5,103 bases of DNA from Candidatus Saccharibacteria bacterium UBA4215 (GTDB lineage: Bacteria > Patescibacteriota > Saccharimonadia > Saccharimonadales > Saccharimonadaceae). Location of the stretch: NCBI GenBank assembly GCA_002381485.1, contig DFTJ01000004.1, positions 1-5,103 of the forward strand. The letters run 5' to 3'. Shown piece after piece: positions 1 to 5,103 of this stretch. Each line of letters starts with the position of its first letter. Positions within the stretch are counted from its first letter, which is position 1. Under the pieces are notes generated by a model. It worked only from the letters and a program-made list of their open reading frames with translations, searched no databases and was not told where the DNA came from. A program made the translations under genes and the position numbers.

Positions 1-72
1 CTCCGGCGGTAGGGATCGAACCTACGACCAATTGATTAACAGTCAACTGCTCTACCGCTGAGCTACGCCGGA
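1..72 (-). tRNA. tRNA-Asn (anticodon GTT)
   Basis: Read on the minus strand this folds as a complete 72-nt cloverleaf. The acceptor stem is TCCGGCG paired with CGCCGGA, followed by discriminator G at position 1. The D-arm stem is GCTC/GAGC with a short 7-nt loop. The anticodon stem is GTTGA/TCAAT, with one G-T closing pair, around loop CTGTTAA. The variable loop has 5 nt. The T-arm is GTAGG/CCTAC with loop TTCGATC. Loop positions 34-36 read GTT, which decodes asparagine AAC/AAT codons. Whether CCA is encoded cannot be seen, because the 3' end coincides with the window edge. The gene lies downstream of the serine-hydrolase reading frame on the same strand but has its own promoter at 83-112. 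Confidence 0.97.
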
Positions 73-82
73 ATACTAGGGT

Positions 83-112
83 ATTATACTGTCACCTCTG
101 GTATAAAGTCAA
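83..112 (-). promoter_or_regulatory. sigma70-type promoter of tRNA-Asn
   Basis: On the minus strand a -35 box TTGACT (112 to 107) and a perfect -10 box TATAAT (88 to 83) are separated by 18 bp. The -10 ends 10 nt before the first base of the tRNA, so transcription would start about 3-5 nt upstream of the mature 5' end. It lies in the short gap after the stop codon of the serine-hydrolase frame, so the tRNA need not depend on read-through from the upstream genes. Confidence 0.85.
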
Positions 113-139
113 TGACCTGGCTGACTCCAGCGAGCTCTT

Positions 140-1123
140 TTAGCGAAGTTGCTCGATCTTTTTGGTTAGGTCGGCGATGTTGGCCCAGCTGCTGCCTTTC
201 GTAAGAATCACCAACACATAGGTCCCAGAAGATCCGCTGACAATGGCGGCGTCGTTGAGATAGTCGTCCAGGAAGCCGACTTTGTTGGCCACCGAGCCCG
301 AAACGCCAGCAGGGATACCCTGGCGGTAGACATTGGCAGATAGCGCCGACAAGAAGCGGTCGCGGCTCGACTGTTGTTCCAGCAGCTGCCCAGACTTTAA
401 AGCTGCCAGTAGGAGCGCCAGGTCAGCGGCACTGGTTTTGATACCGTCACTGCCAAGGAATGAGGTGGTAGTAGCGCCAATCGCGCGGGCGTCGTTGGTG
501 ATTTGCTGGAAGCCGACTTTTTGCAACAGTGCTTCAGCGCACGGATTGTCCGATCGGCTGATCATGTCGTCAAAACAGGTGCTCAGGTTACGACCAGGCA
601 CGATCTCGTCTGACCATTTCCAGGCGCCACTCTCCACTTTCTTCAGCGTGCTATAGGCAACGAACAGCTTATAGGTACTGGCGGGTGTCCAGGCTTTGCC
701 CTCGTCGAATGAGGCGCGACGACGTTCGCCAGATAGCTCAATCAGCTGCACGGCGTATACCCCCGAATTGTCACTGGCATAGTTCTTCATTAGCGCCGAC
801 AACCCAACGTCAGTCGAGCTATAGCTACGGGTATATTCAACTCTCGGTGCGGTCGAAACGGTTTGAGCGACCACTTCTTGCCTTTGGCCTGTCAAATAGT
901 CGGCAATAGCGGCACCTGTCGCCGCAGCATCTAGGGCCACGCCGCGCGCGCCTTCTTCCCGAGAGATTTCTACGAAGTCACGCGTCGTTACCTTCGAAAC
1001 TCCAGCTGGTTGCGATACTTTTGGGGCGATCCGTTCGTCAAAGTCCGCCTTGGCCTTGCTTTCATCAACCGACATCACGATTTCATCTCCCTCTGCATCA
1101 AAAGCCAGCCAGCCAGCCAGCAA
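140..1123 (-). CDS. Beta-lactamase-like serine hydrolase, 3' part of a frameshifted gene
   Basis: This frame holds a class A beta-lactamase/D-Ala-D-Ala-peptidase-type catalytic domain (Beta-lactamase2-like), about residues 105-327 when counted from a TTG at 1123. The three active-site motifs are visible: S-T-Y-K (149-152, nucleophile and general base), S-D-N (191-193) and K-V-G (281-283, in the place of KTG). No class A omega-loop ExxLN motif with the deacylating Glu is apparent, so a cell-wall peptidase or substrate-binding role is as likely as antibiotic hydrolysis. Residues 1-95 look like the end of a peptidoglycan-binding (PG_binding_4/VanW-N type) domain whose beginning is in the overlapping upstream frame. 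The TTG lies at the edge of the tetranucleotide repeat and is probably not a true start. Reinitiation at GTG 1078 or ATG 1075, behind a GAGGGAG, is possible, but it would yield a protein with no export signal. No internal stop exists and the motifs are intact, so any break is recent or is bypassed. Confidence 0.85.
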   Translation of the reverse strand: MLAGWLAFDAEGDEIVMSVDESKAKADFDERIAPKVSQPAGVSKVTTRDFVEISREEGARGVALDAAATGAAIADYLTGQRQEVVAQTVSTAPRVEYTRSYSSTDVGLSALMKNYASDNSGVYAVQLIELSGERRRASFDEGKAWTPASTYKLFVAYSTLKKVESGAWKWSDEIVPGRNLSTCFDDMISRSDNPCAEALLQKVGFQQITNDARAIGATTTSFLGSDGIKTSAADLALLLAALKSGQLLEQQSSRDRFLSALSANVYRQGIPAGVSGSVANKVGFLDDYLNDAAIVSGSSGTYVLVILTKGSSWANIADLTKKIEQLR

Positions 1124-1874
1124 CTACTTCGGGTGCAAACTGCACTGTCTCGTCATTAGCCACAACCGAAATGTCTGTTTGTAGGCGCTGGTTTATCGCT
1201 GCAGCCTGCTGCTCGGCTTGGTCGTCGGAGATAGCAGCTGGGATGGGGGCGACTGGCACGCGTACCACCGCCTCTTTTTCTAGTGCAGGCGTAGCGCTCA
1301 ATAGTCCGGTCGCAATATCTTTCACCGCACAGGTTCCCCCATCCTGAGAGGGAACCACTTCTACCAGCCCCTCGTTTACTCGTAGCGTTGCGTTCACCGG
1401 ATCGACATCACAAGACTCTCCAAACTCGTCCGTAATGTAGGCCTGCACCACCTCTTCATCACGAAGGTAGGTTGGCGTCTTATCAGTCTGCACCGTGCCA
1501 TACCAGGCAATAGAGCCCGGGATCAACCGCATATACCAAGGGTAGTCCATCGCATCGACTCGCTCTTGGTTGGAGATTTCTAAGCCAATCTCTCTTGGCT
1601 GCAGTAAGCCATACGGCTGCGTATTATCGCCAAAATAGAGTGGGATTGTCACCTGCTCGTAGCGTGCATCGAGCTCACGGACCGCATCCTGCTTCTCCCA
1701 TCCGCTCATCGCAACACCGTCAACACGAGCAAATGGCAGCAGTCGGCTGGTTGGATAGACAAACTGTGCGACCACAATCAGCGCCAGAAGGGCCCCTAGA
1801 GATATCAACAATACTCGTCTGTGTTTTACGATGGACTGGCTTATCCAAGTGAACCCACGCTTCACCTGCTGCAT
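1098..1874 (-). CDS. Membrane-anchored peptidoglycan-binding domain protein, 5' part of the frameshifted serine hydrolase gene
   Basis: The predicted 258-residue product has a basic N-terminus (K5, R6, K17-R20) and one hydrophobic segment at about 21-40, consistent with an uncleaved signal anchor that places the rest outside the cytoplasm. Residues 50-110 show the VanW/YoaR N-terminal-like pattern (VDGVAMSG, then EIGLEI), and residues 215-258 begin a second such module that stops abruptly after VVAGWLAGF. The next frame continues WLAFDAEGD, which is what the domain would be expected to read. The intended product is therefore probably one protein of about 576 residues: anchor, two peptidoglycan-binding-like modules and a serine-hydrolase domain. 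The ATG at 1874 is one base after the TAA of the LexA-like gene (TAAAATG), which suggests translational coupling; no strong ribosome-binding site is visible. On its own this fragment would be an anchored wall-binding protein without catalysis. Confidence 0.8.
   Translation of the reverse strand: MQQVKRGFTWISQSIVKHRRVLLISLGALLALIVVAQFVYPTSRLLPFARVDGVAMSGWEKQDAVRELDARYEQVTIPLYFGDNTQPYGLLQPREIGLEISNQERVDAMDYPWYMRLIPGSIAWYGTVQTDKTPTYLRDEEVVQAYITDEFGESCDVDPVNATLRVNEGLVEVVPSQDGGTCAVKDIATGLLSATPALEKEAVVRVPVAPIPAAISDDQAEQQAAAINQRLQTDISVVANDETVQFAPEVVAGWLAGF
1104..1121 (-). repeat. GCTG tetranucleotide repeat (4.5 units) at the frame break
   Basis: Eighteen bases on the minus strand form four and a half tandem units of GCTG. 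They fall exactly where the two reading frames of the serine-hydrolase gene overlap. Reading through the present repeat gives AGWLAGF and then TGA at 1100-1098. With one 4-nt unit fewer the frame continues AGWLAFDAEGD into the catalytic domain. Units of this kind can gain or lose copies by slipped-strand mispairing, though four units is short for a classic contingency locus. Confidence 0.9.
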
Positions 1875-1875
1875 T

Positions 1876-2298
1876 TTATAACTTACCCAACTTACTCTTC
1901 ATCGCTTCATGCGCACCATCAAGTCCTAAAATTTTCAGTGCCCCAATCAAGACGTACAACTCATCCATTGTTTGCTGGGTAGGATGCTGGGCGTAGGCAG
2001 CAAATCGGCTATTCACTGCTTCGACCAACCACTTTTCTTTGGCGGGGCTCACCGAAGCCTGCTTTGGGCTGGCCGAGACATTCGTAGACACGACTTCAAG
2101 CGACCGAGCCGAATGGTCGCGTTTTCGCAAATACCCCTTCGCAATCAATCCATCAACATGTATGGCCACCGTCGACACCGACTTATAGCCCAGGCCATTC
2201 ATGATTTCACGATAGCTCGGCCCAAAACCGTACTGCTGAATAAAGCCATCAACAAAATCAAATAAGGCTTTTTGTCGTTTTGTAGATCGGTCTGTCAT
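1876..2298 (-). CDS. LexA-type winged-helix DNA-binding protein lacking the S24 protease domain
   Basis: From the ATG at 2298 the product is 140 residues. Residues 5-70 match the LexA N-terminal DNA-binding domain: TKRQKALFDFV, then GFGPSYREI, then GYKSVSTVAIHVDGLIAKGYLRK, and a basic wing ending SARSLEVV. A Ser/Thr/Ala/Pro-rich linker (71-86) and a helical tail of about 54 residues follow. The tail has none of the LexA features expected there: no Ala-Gly cleavage site and no Ser-Lys catalytic dyad. It should therefore not self-cleave with RecA and may not control an SOS response. The start was chosen because LexA domains begin a few residues before TxRQ; the frame is also open back to a TTG at 2328, which would add ten residues. 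It overlaps the end of the ligase gene by 41 nt and abuts the peptidoglycan-binding gene, so it probably shares their transcript. Its target is unknown; regulation of its own envelope cluster is an inference. Confidence 0.85.
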   Translation of the reverse strand: MTDRSTKRQKALFDFVDGFIQQYGFGPSYREIMNGLGYKSVSTVAIHVDGLIAKGYLRKRDHSARSLEVVSTNVSASPKQASVSPAKEKWLVEAVNSRFAAYAQHPTQQTMDELYVLIGALKILGLDGAHEAMKSKLGKL

Positions 2299-3589
2299 GT
2301 GTCTTAGTATACGCTCCTCCCGCCACAATTGCCGCTAGACCCCACCAAATAATCGACACCGTGTCGTCTACCCAAACGGGGAGTAGCAGTCCTATCAAAG
2401 CCAATCCGATGCCACTCGCCAGTACAGCCAGCGCCAGCCAGTCACGTCGTCGCTGCCAGCATAGCCACAATATCTTTCCAAACAGCACCAAGAACAATCC
2501 AAGTCCAAGCCAGCCAACCTCATGGGCTATAAATAAATACTGGTTCTCGATGATAAGCGGGCTATCGGTAAATAGTGAGGCCGAGCCAGTGCTTCCAATA
2601 CCTGCGCCCAATGGTTGCGCGACCATGCGTTCAGTTCCGTCTATAAGTGAATCGATGTGCCCTTCATTCGAACTCACCGTTCCGCCAGTCCCCTTATTTT
2701 CGTGCAAAATAACGTTCGATACAAAATCCGTGTCACGTGCGGCGTACAGCGCGCCGCCAACCGAAAACATCATCACAAATAACCCAATCCACACCCATTT
2801 ATGCAGTTTCCGGCCAACAGTTAATAAGAGCACCAGTCCGAGCGCAACGACAGCGGCCACCAGCGCGCTCCGCGAGTAGCTAAACCACAGAGCAACTAAA
2901 CCACCGACCGCCGCTACTGCAGACAGGATGACCGCTGTCCTCTCTGCTTTTCGACGAACACGCAGCCAGTAGGCGGCCACCAGTGCCAACACAACGACCG
3001 CGTAAGCTCCGAGCGGATTTGGACCACGCAATGTACTGCTAATACGAACAAAGTCGGGATTCTCATCGACGGTCAAGAAAGGCTGGATGGTATTCGGACC
3101 ATAGCCAATCACCGTCAGTGCATCTCGCGGCAAGACCGTCACCTGTGCAGCGGCAAACACACCCACCAACAATGCCCCTCCCAAGAAGACCTTTAGGAAC
3201 AGCCGGCGCAAATCAGGATACAGGCGGATCATTGCAAAGACTAGCATAAAGAAGACAACAAAGCGCAGGTCAATCAACAGCCCAGCAAGCACGGCCGTCC
3301 AGTTACTGAAAAATAGGGGAATCAATAAAACATGCAGTAGTACGTATATTGCTGGAAGTACCATCCACGGACTCTTTAAAATATCAAAGCGTCGCTGGCG
3401 CCAGATGATATGTAGCCCCAACAACACGGCTGGCACCATCAACAGCTCTTTCCAGGCCTTCACCAATACATCAATCTCCGGGAAAAGCACCCCAAACCCA
3501 ACGGTGAGCGGTGCATGCAACACGATGCCCCCAAATATCACCAACAGAAGGCCAATGAATAGTGTATCGGTGGTGTTTTTTGCTGTCAT
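2258..3589 (-). CDS. O-antigen ligase/polymerase family membrane protein (Wzy/WaaL-like)
   Basis: The 443-residue product is strongly hydrophobic, with roughly ten to twelve membrane segments. It carries the family's landmarks: RGPNPLG (188-194), the S-Y-S-R-S motif at 237-241 at a membrane edge with the conserved Arg240, a large outside loop (about 286-350) containing H311 and PLGAGIGSTG (326-335), then ENQYLF and EVGWLG (357-362) leading into the last helices. Members either polymerise lipid-linked repeat units (Wzy) or transfer finished glycans from undecaprenyl pyrophosphate to an acceptor (WaaL, or glycosylation ligases); sequence alone does not separate these. The ATG at 3589 is supported by GAGGGAG just upstream. 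The gene diverges from a sugar phosphotransferase, which fits surface-polysaccharide synthesis. Its end overlaps the LexA-like gene. A TATTAT on the minus strand at 3637-3632 could be its -10, giving a leader of about 35 nt, but no -35 is convincing. Confidence 0.88.
   Translation of the reverse strand: MTAKNTTDTLFIGLLLVIFGGIVLHAPLTVGFGVLFPEIDVLVKAWKELLMVPAVLLGLHIIWRQRRFDILKSPWMVLPAIYVLLHVLLIPLFFSNWTAVLAGLLIDLRFVVFFMLVFAMIRLYPDLRRLFLKVFLGGALLVGVFAAAQVTVLPRDALTVIGYGPNTIQPFLTVDENPDFVRISSTLRGPNPLGAYAVVVLALVAAYWLRVRRKAERTAVILSAVAAVGGLVALWFSYSRSALVAAVVALGLVLLLTVGRKLHKWVWIGLFVMMFSVGGALYAARDTDFVSNVILHENKGTGGTVSSNEGHIDSLIDGTERMVAQPLGAGIGSTGSASLFTDSPLIIENQYLFIAHEVGWLGLGLFLVLFGKILWLCWQRRRDWLALAVLASGIGLALIGLLLPVWVDDTVSIIWWGLAAIVAGGAYTKTHDRPIYKTTKSLI
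2298..2311 (-). promoter_or_regulatory. Possible internal -10 box placing transcription start at the LexA-like ATG
   Basis: On the minus strand TATACT (2311 to 2306) sits 7 nt before the ATG at 2298, so a transcript starting there would be leaderless or nearly so. No good -35 box is seen at 16-18 bp, and the site is inside the 3' end of the ligase gene. The arrangement resembles the TATAATAAG box directly before the start at 3647. A GGAGG lies about 17 nt before the ATG, too far for normal initiation. This is a weak call based on one hexamer. Confidence 0.3.
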
Positions 3590-3591
3590 TT

Positions 3592-3598
3592 CTCCCTC
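3592..3598 (-). promoter_or_regulatory. Ribosome-binding site of the O-antigen ligase gene
   Basis: The minus strand reads GAGGGAG-AA-ATG. The GAGG part lies 5 nt before the ATG at 3589 and fits the anti-Shine-Dalgarno sequence, which fixes this start. The plus-strand neighbour across the gap has no such site. Confidence 0.65.
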
Positions 3599-3627
3599 TA
3601 GTGTACCGCAAATATCCCAAGAAATGG

Positions 3628-3636
3628 TGGTATAAT
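3628..3636 (+). promoter_or_regulatory. Extended -10 promoter of the sugar phosphotransferase gene, probable leaderless start
   Basis: TGG followed directly by TATAAT is a perfect extended -10 element (TGn-TATAAT). The hexamer ends at 3636 and the ATG is at 3647, so the expected start of transcription (about 3642-3645) leaves only a few untranslated bases. No Shine-Dalgarno sequence lies between. The -35 position (about 3608-3613, GCAAAT) does not match the consensus, which is common for extended -10 promoters. Confidence 0.6.
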
Positions 3637-3646
3637 AAGCACACTC

Positions 3647-5083
3647 ATGCGACGCCGAAACAGCAAACTATACAGCCTCGTCCTTATCCTTATCGACACC
3701 CTTGTGTTGATTAGCGCTTTCACTATTGCCTACGTAGCGCGCGTCCAGTTTGACTCTCGCCCACTTATCGAGAATGTCTACGCCTACGACTACGTTCTCA
3801 GCTTCCTTGTGCTAGTTCCCTTTTGGATTCTTATCTTTGCTGCCATCGGCCTCTACCAACCCAGCACCTATAACCGCCGTTTAGTCGAATGGTCAAAAAT
3901 TGCCATCGGTGTCTTTATCGGCGTACTGTTGGTTATCGGCTGGGAATACGTTACGAACGGCACCATCTTCCCCGCTCGTCTGGTTGCCGTCTACGCTCTC
4001 GTCGGCGCCTTTCTGCTTATTGTCCTTGAAAGGGAAGTGCTGCGCTCAATTCGCTCGCTCCTATTTCGTTTTGGCAAAGGAACCAAGCGCGTCCTCCTGA
4101 TTGGATCTTCTGGCGTCACCAGCGACGTTGCCCGCAGCTTAGCCAACACTGCCAAAAGCGGCTACGAAGTCGTTGCCATTGCCGGACCAAAAAAGACACT
4201 GCCAAGTCGCTTCAATGCACACCATTATTCACGCATGGAAGAGGCTCTAAAGAACGTCGAGGTTGACGGCATCACTGCTATTATTCAAACCGACTTGTTC
4301 GAGAACCCCGAGCGCAATCAAAAAGTGCTCAGCGTCGCCCAATCTAATCACATCGACTATAGCTTCATCCCATCCGAGGCTGAATTCTATTCTGGTAAAA
4401 ATACCGTTGACGTCTTCCTCGGCTACCCAATGATCACCGTCTACCAGACACCGCTCGTAGGCTGGGGAGCAATTGTGAAGCGAATTATCGATCTGTTTGG
4501 CGTTATTGTGACTGCGCCACTCTGGCTCGCTATCTTGCTTCTATTTGTTATTTTGCAGAAAATATTTAACCCTGGCAAAGTGCTCTTTATTAGTAAGCGA
4601 GTTGGTCAATACGGAAAAACTATCAACGTCTACAAGTTCCGTTCTATGATCGAAAAATACTGCGGACAAGACGCAATCTCTATCTTCAGGAACATGGGCC
4701 GAGAGGATTTAGCCAAAGAATATATCGAACATCGCAAGGTCACAAAAGATCCTCGAATCACCCGCTTTGGAAACTTCTTGCGTGCCACTTCACTTGACGA
4801 GCTTCCGCAGCTCCTCAATGTCCTGAAGGGCGAAATGAGCATCATTGGCCCTCGCCCGATTCTTCCTGATGAGAAGGATTTCTACCGCAACCGCGGCGCC
4901 TTATTGTTTAGTGTAAAACCAGGAATCACTGGCCTTTGGCAAGTCTCGGGCCGCAGCAATCTGCCATTTGAAGGTCGCGTTGATCTAGAGTTGTACTATG
5001 CCCAAAACTGGAGCTTTTGGCTGGACCTGCGCATTCTCTTTAAAACGGTTGCCGTTGTCTTATTTGGCAGGGGCGCGCGCTAA
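3647..5083 (+). CDS. Polyprenyl-phosphate sugar phosphotransferase (WbaP/WcaJ-type initiating glycosyltransferase)
   Basis: This enzyme should transfer a sugar-1-phosphate from a nucleotide sugar to undecaprenyl phosphate, the first step in making a lipid-linked surface glycan. The 478-residue product has the full long-form layout: four N-terminal membrane segments (about 11-31, 48-70, 84-101, 112-128), a Rossmann-like CoA_binding_3-type domain (about 147-250, starting RVLLIGSSG), a re-entrant hydrophobic segment (about 281-304), and the C-terminal bacterial sugar transferase domain. In that domain K-F-R-S-M (330-334), the catalytic Asp-Glu pair at 384-385 in SLDELPQL, GEMSIIGPRP (395-404) and KPGITGLWQVSGRS (424-437) are all present, so it looks active. 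The sugar cannot be told from sequence. The first ATG after the extended -10 was chosen; no ribosome-binding site precedes it. It diverges from the ligase gene, and another gene begins at its stop codon. Confidence 0.93.
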   Translation: MRRRNSKLYSLVLILIDTLVLISAFTIAYVARVQFDSRPLIENVYAYDYVLSFLVLVPFWILIFAAIGLYQPSTYNRRLVEWSKIAIGVFIGVLLVIGWEYVTNGTIFPARLVAVYALVGAFLLIVLEREVLRSIRSLLFRFGKGTKRVLLIGSSGVTSDVARSLANTAKSGYEVVAIAGPKKTLPSRFNAHHYSRMEEALKNVEVDGITAIIQTDLFENPERNQKVLSVAQSNHIDYSFIPSEAEFYSGKNTVDVFLGYPMITVYQTPLVGWGAIVKRIIDLFGVIVTAPLWLAILLLFVILQKIFNPGKVLFISKRVGQYGKTINVYKFRSMIEKYCGQDAISIFRNMGREDLAKEYIEHRKVTKDPRITRFGNFLRATSLDELPQLLNVLKGEMSIIGPRPILPDEKDFYRNRGALLFSVKPGITGLWQVSGRSNLPFEGRVDLELYYAQNWSFWLDLRILFKTVAVVLFGRGAR

Positions 5084-5103
5084 GTGGCAAAGATCGCTAT
5101 TGT
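5084..5103 (+). CDS. Start of a downstream gene, truncated by the window edge
   Basis: A GTG follows the TAA of the sugar phosphotransferase with no gap and opens a frame reading M-A-K-I-A-I-(V), the short basic-then-hydrophobic first beta strand seen in glycosyltransferases, nucleotide-sugar epimerases and other Rossmann-fold enzymes. AGGGG at 5069-5073 lies 10 nt upstream and could serve as ribosome-binding site. Together with the zero spacing this suggests a co-transcribed polysaccharide gene. Six codons are too few to name a family. Confidence 0.55.

Noticed and set aside
1..72. tRNA gene as an integration site for a mobile element
   Set aside because: No integrase, no repeated tRNA 3' fragment and no composition break are visible in the window, and the 3' end is at the window edge.
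117..134. Possible terminator hairpin (CTGG/CCAG, GCTG/CAGC) after the serine-hydrolase stop
   Set aside because: Stems are only 4 bp and no T-run follows on the minus strand, so it is not a credible rho-independent terminator.
1098..1100. TGA at the end of the upstream frame read as glycine or tryptophan (alternative code)
   Set aside because: Reading through stays in the wrong frame, not the frame that holds the catalytic motifs. TGA also ends the ligase gene cleanly.
2354..2366. Palindrome CGACAC-C-GTGTCG upstream of the LexA-like gene
   Set aside because: It lies inside the ligase coding sequence, and 6-bp arms with short spacers are expected more than ten times by chance in a window this size. 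It does not match the known GAAC-N4-GTTC LexA box.
2361..2879. 172-codon plus-strand open frame opposite the ligase gene, and similar open frames opposite the other genes
   Set aside because: Composition is low-complexity Ser/Pro/Thr-rich, as expected from the antisense of a hydrophobic membrane-protein gene. The opposite strand has clear family motifs.
3600..3645. Imperfect inverted repeat AGTGTAC (3600-3606) and GCACACT (3639-3645) flanking the divergent promoters
   Set aside because: Only 6 of 7 positions pair. A rough count of possible arm pairs in a 57-bp gap gives one or two such matches by chance, so it is not supported as an operator.

Overview
The window reads as ordinary bacterial chromosome. 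It has sigma70-type promoters (TTGACT/TATAAT in front of a tRNA), TAA and TGA stops, intermediate GC by eye, and tightly packed genes. The gene content is a cell-surface polysaccharide locus plus an exported penicillin-binding/beta-lactamase-like protein and a LexA-type DNA-binding protein with no protease. This would fit a Patescibacteria/CPR lineage such as Saccharibacteria, but I cannot run a phylogeny, so that assignment is tentative. TGA clearly acts as a stop here, which argues against a UGA-glycine code.

Layout. The minus strand carries four elements, listed in transcription order. First is a polytopic O-antigen ligase/polymerase (Wzy/WaaL-like) gene from 3589 down to 2258. It overlaps by about 41 nt a small LexA-type winged-helix regulator (2298 to 1876). 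One base after that regulator's stop comes a membrane-anchored peptidoglycan-binding/serine-hydrolase gene. That gene is split into two overlapping frames (1874 to 1098 and 1123 to 140) at a GCTG tetranucleotide repeat. Last is a complete tRNA-Asn (72 to 1) with its own promoter. On the plus strand, diverging from the ligase across a 57-bp gap, lies a polyprenyl-phosphate sugar phosphotransferase (3647 to 5083). A further gene starts directly after its stop (5084) and runs off the window.

How the genes may work together. The sugar phosphotransferase would load the first sugar-phosphate onto undecaprenyl phosphate on the cytoplasmic face. The downstream gene probably continues glycan assembly. 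The ligase would polymerise or transfer the finished lipid-linked glycan at the outer face of the membrane. The regulator sits between the ligase and the cell-wall hydrolase in one probable transcription unit, so it may control envelope genes rather than an SOS response; that is inference from position.

The most notable signal is the split hydrolase. Removing one 4-nt repeat unit restores a single reading frame of about 576 residues with continuous domain sequence. The choices are a recent frameshift, a contingency (phase-variable) repeat, recoding, or a sequencing error. No CRISPR array, insertion sequence or clear rho-independent terminator was seen, and there is no gene-free stretch longer than about 70 bases. 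I did not find a convincing previously undescribed system.
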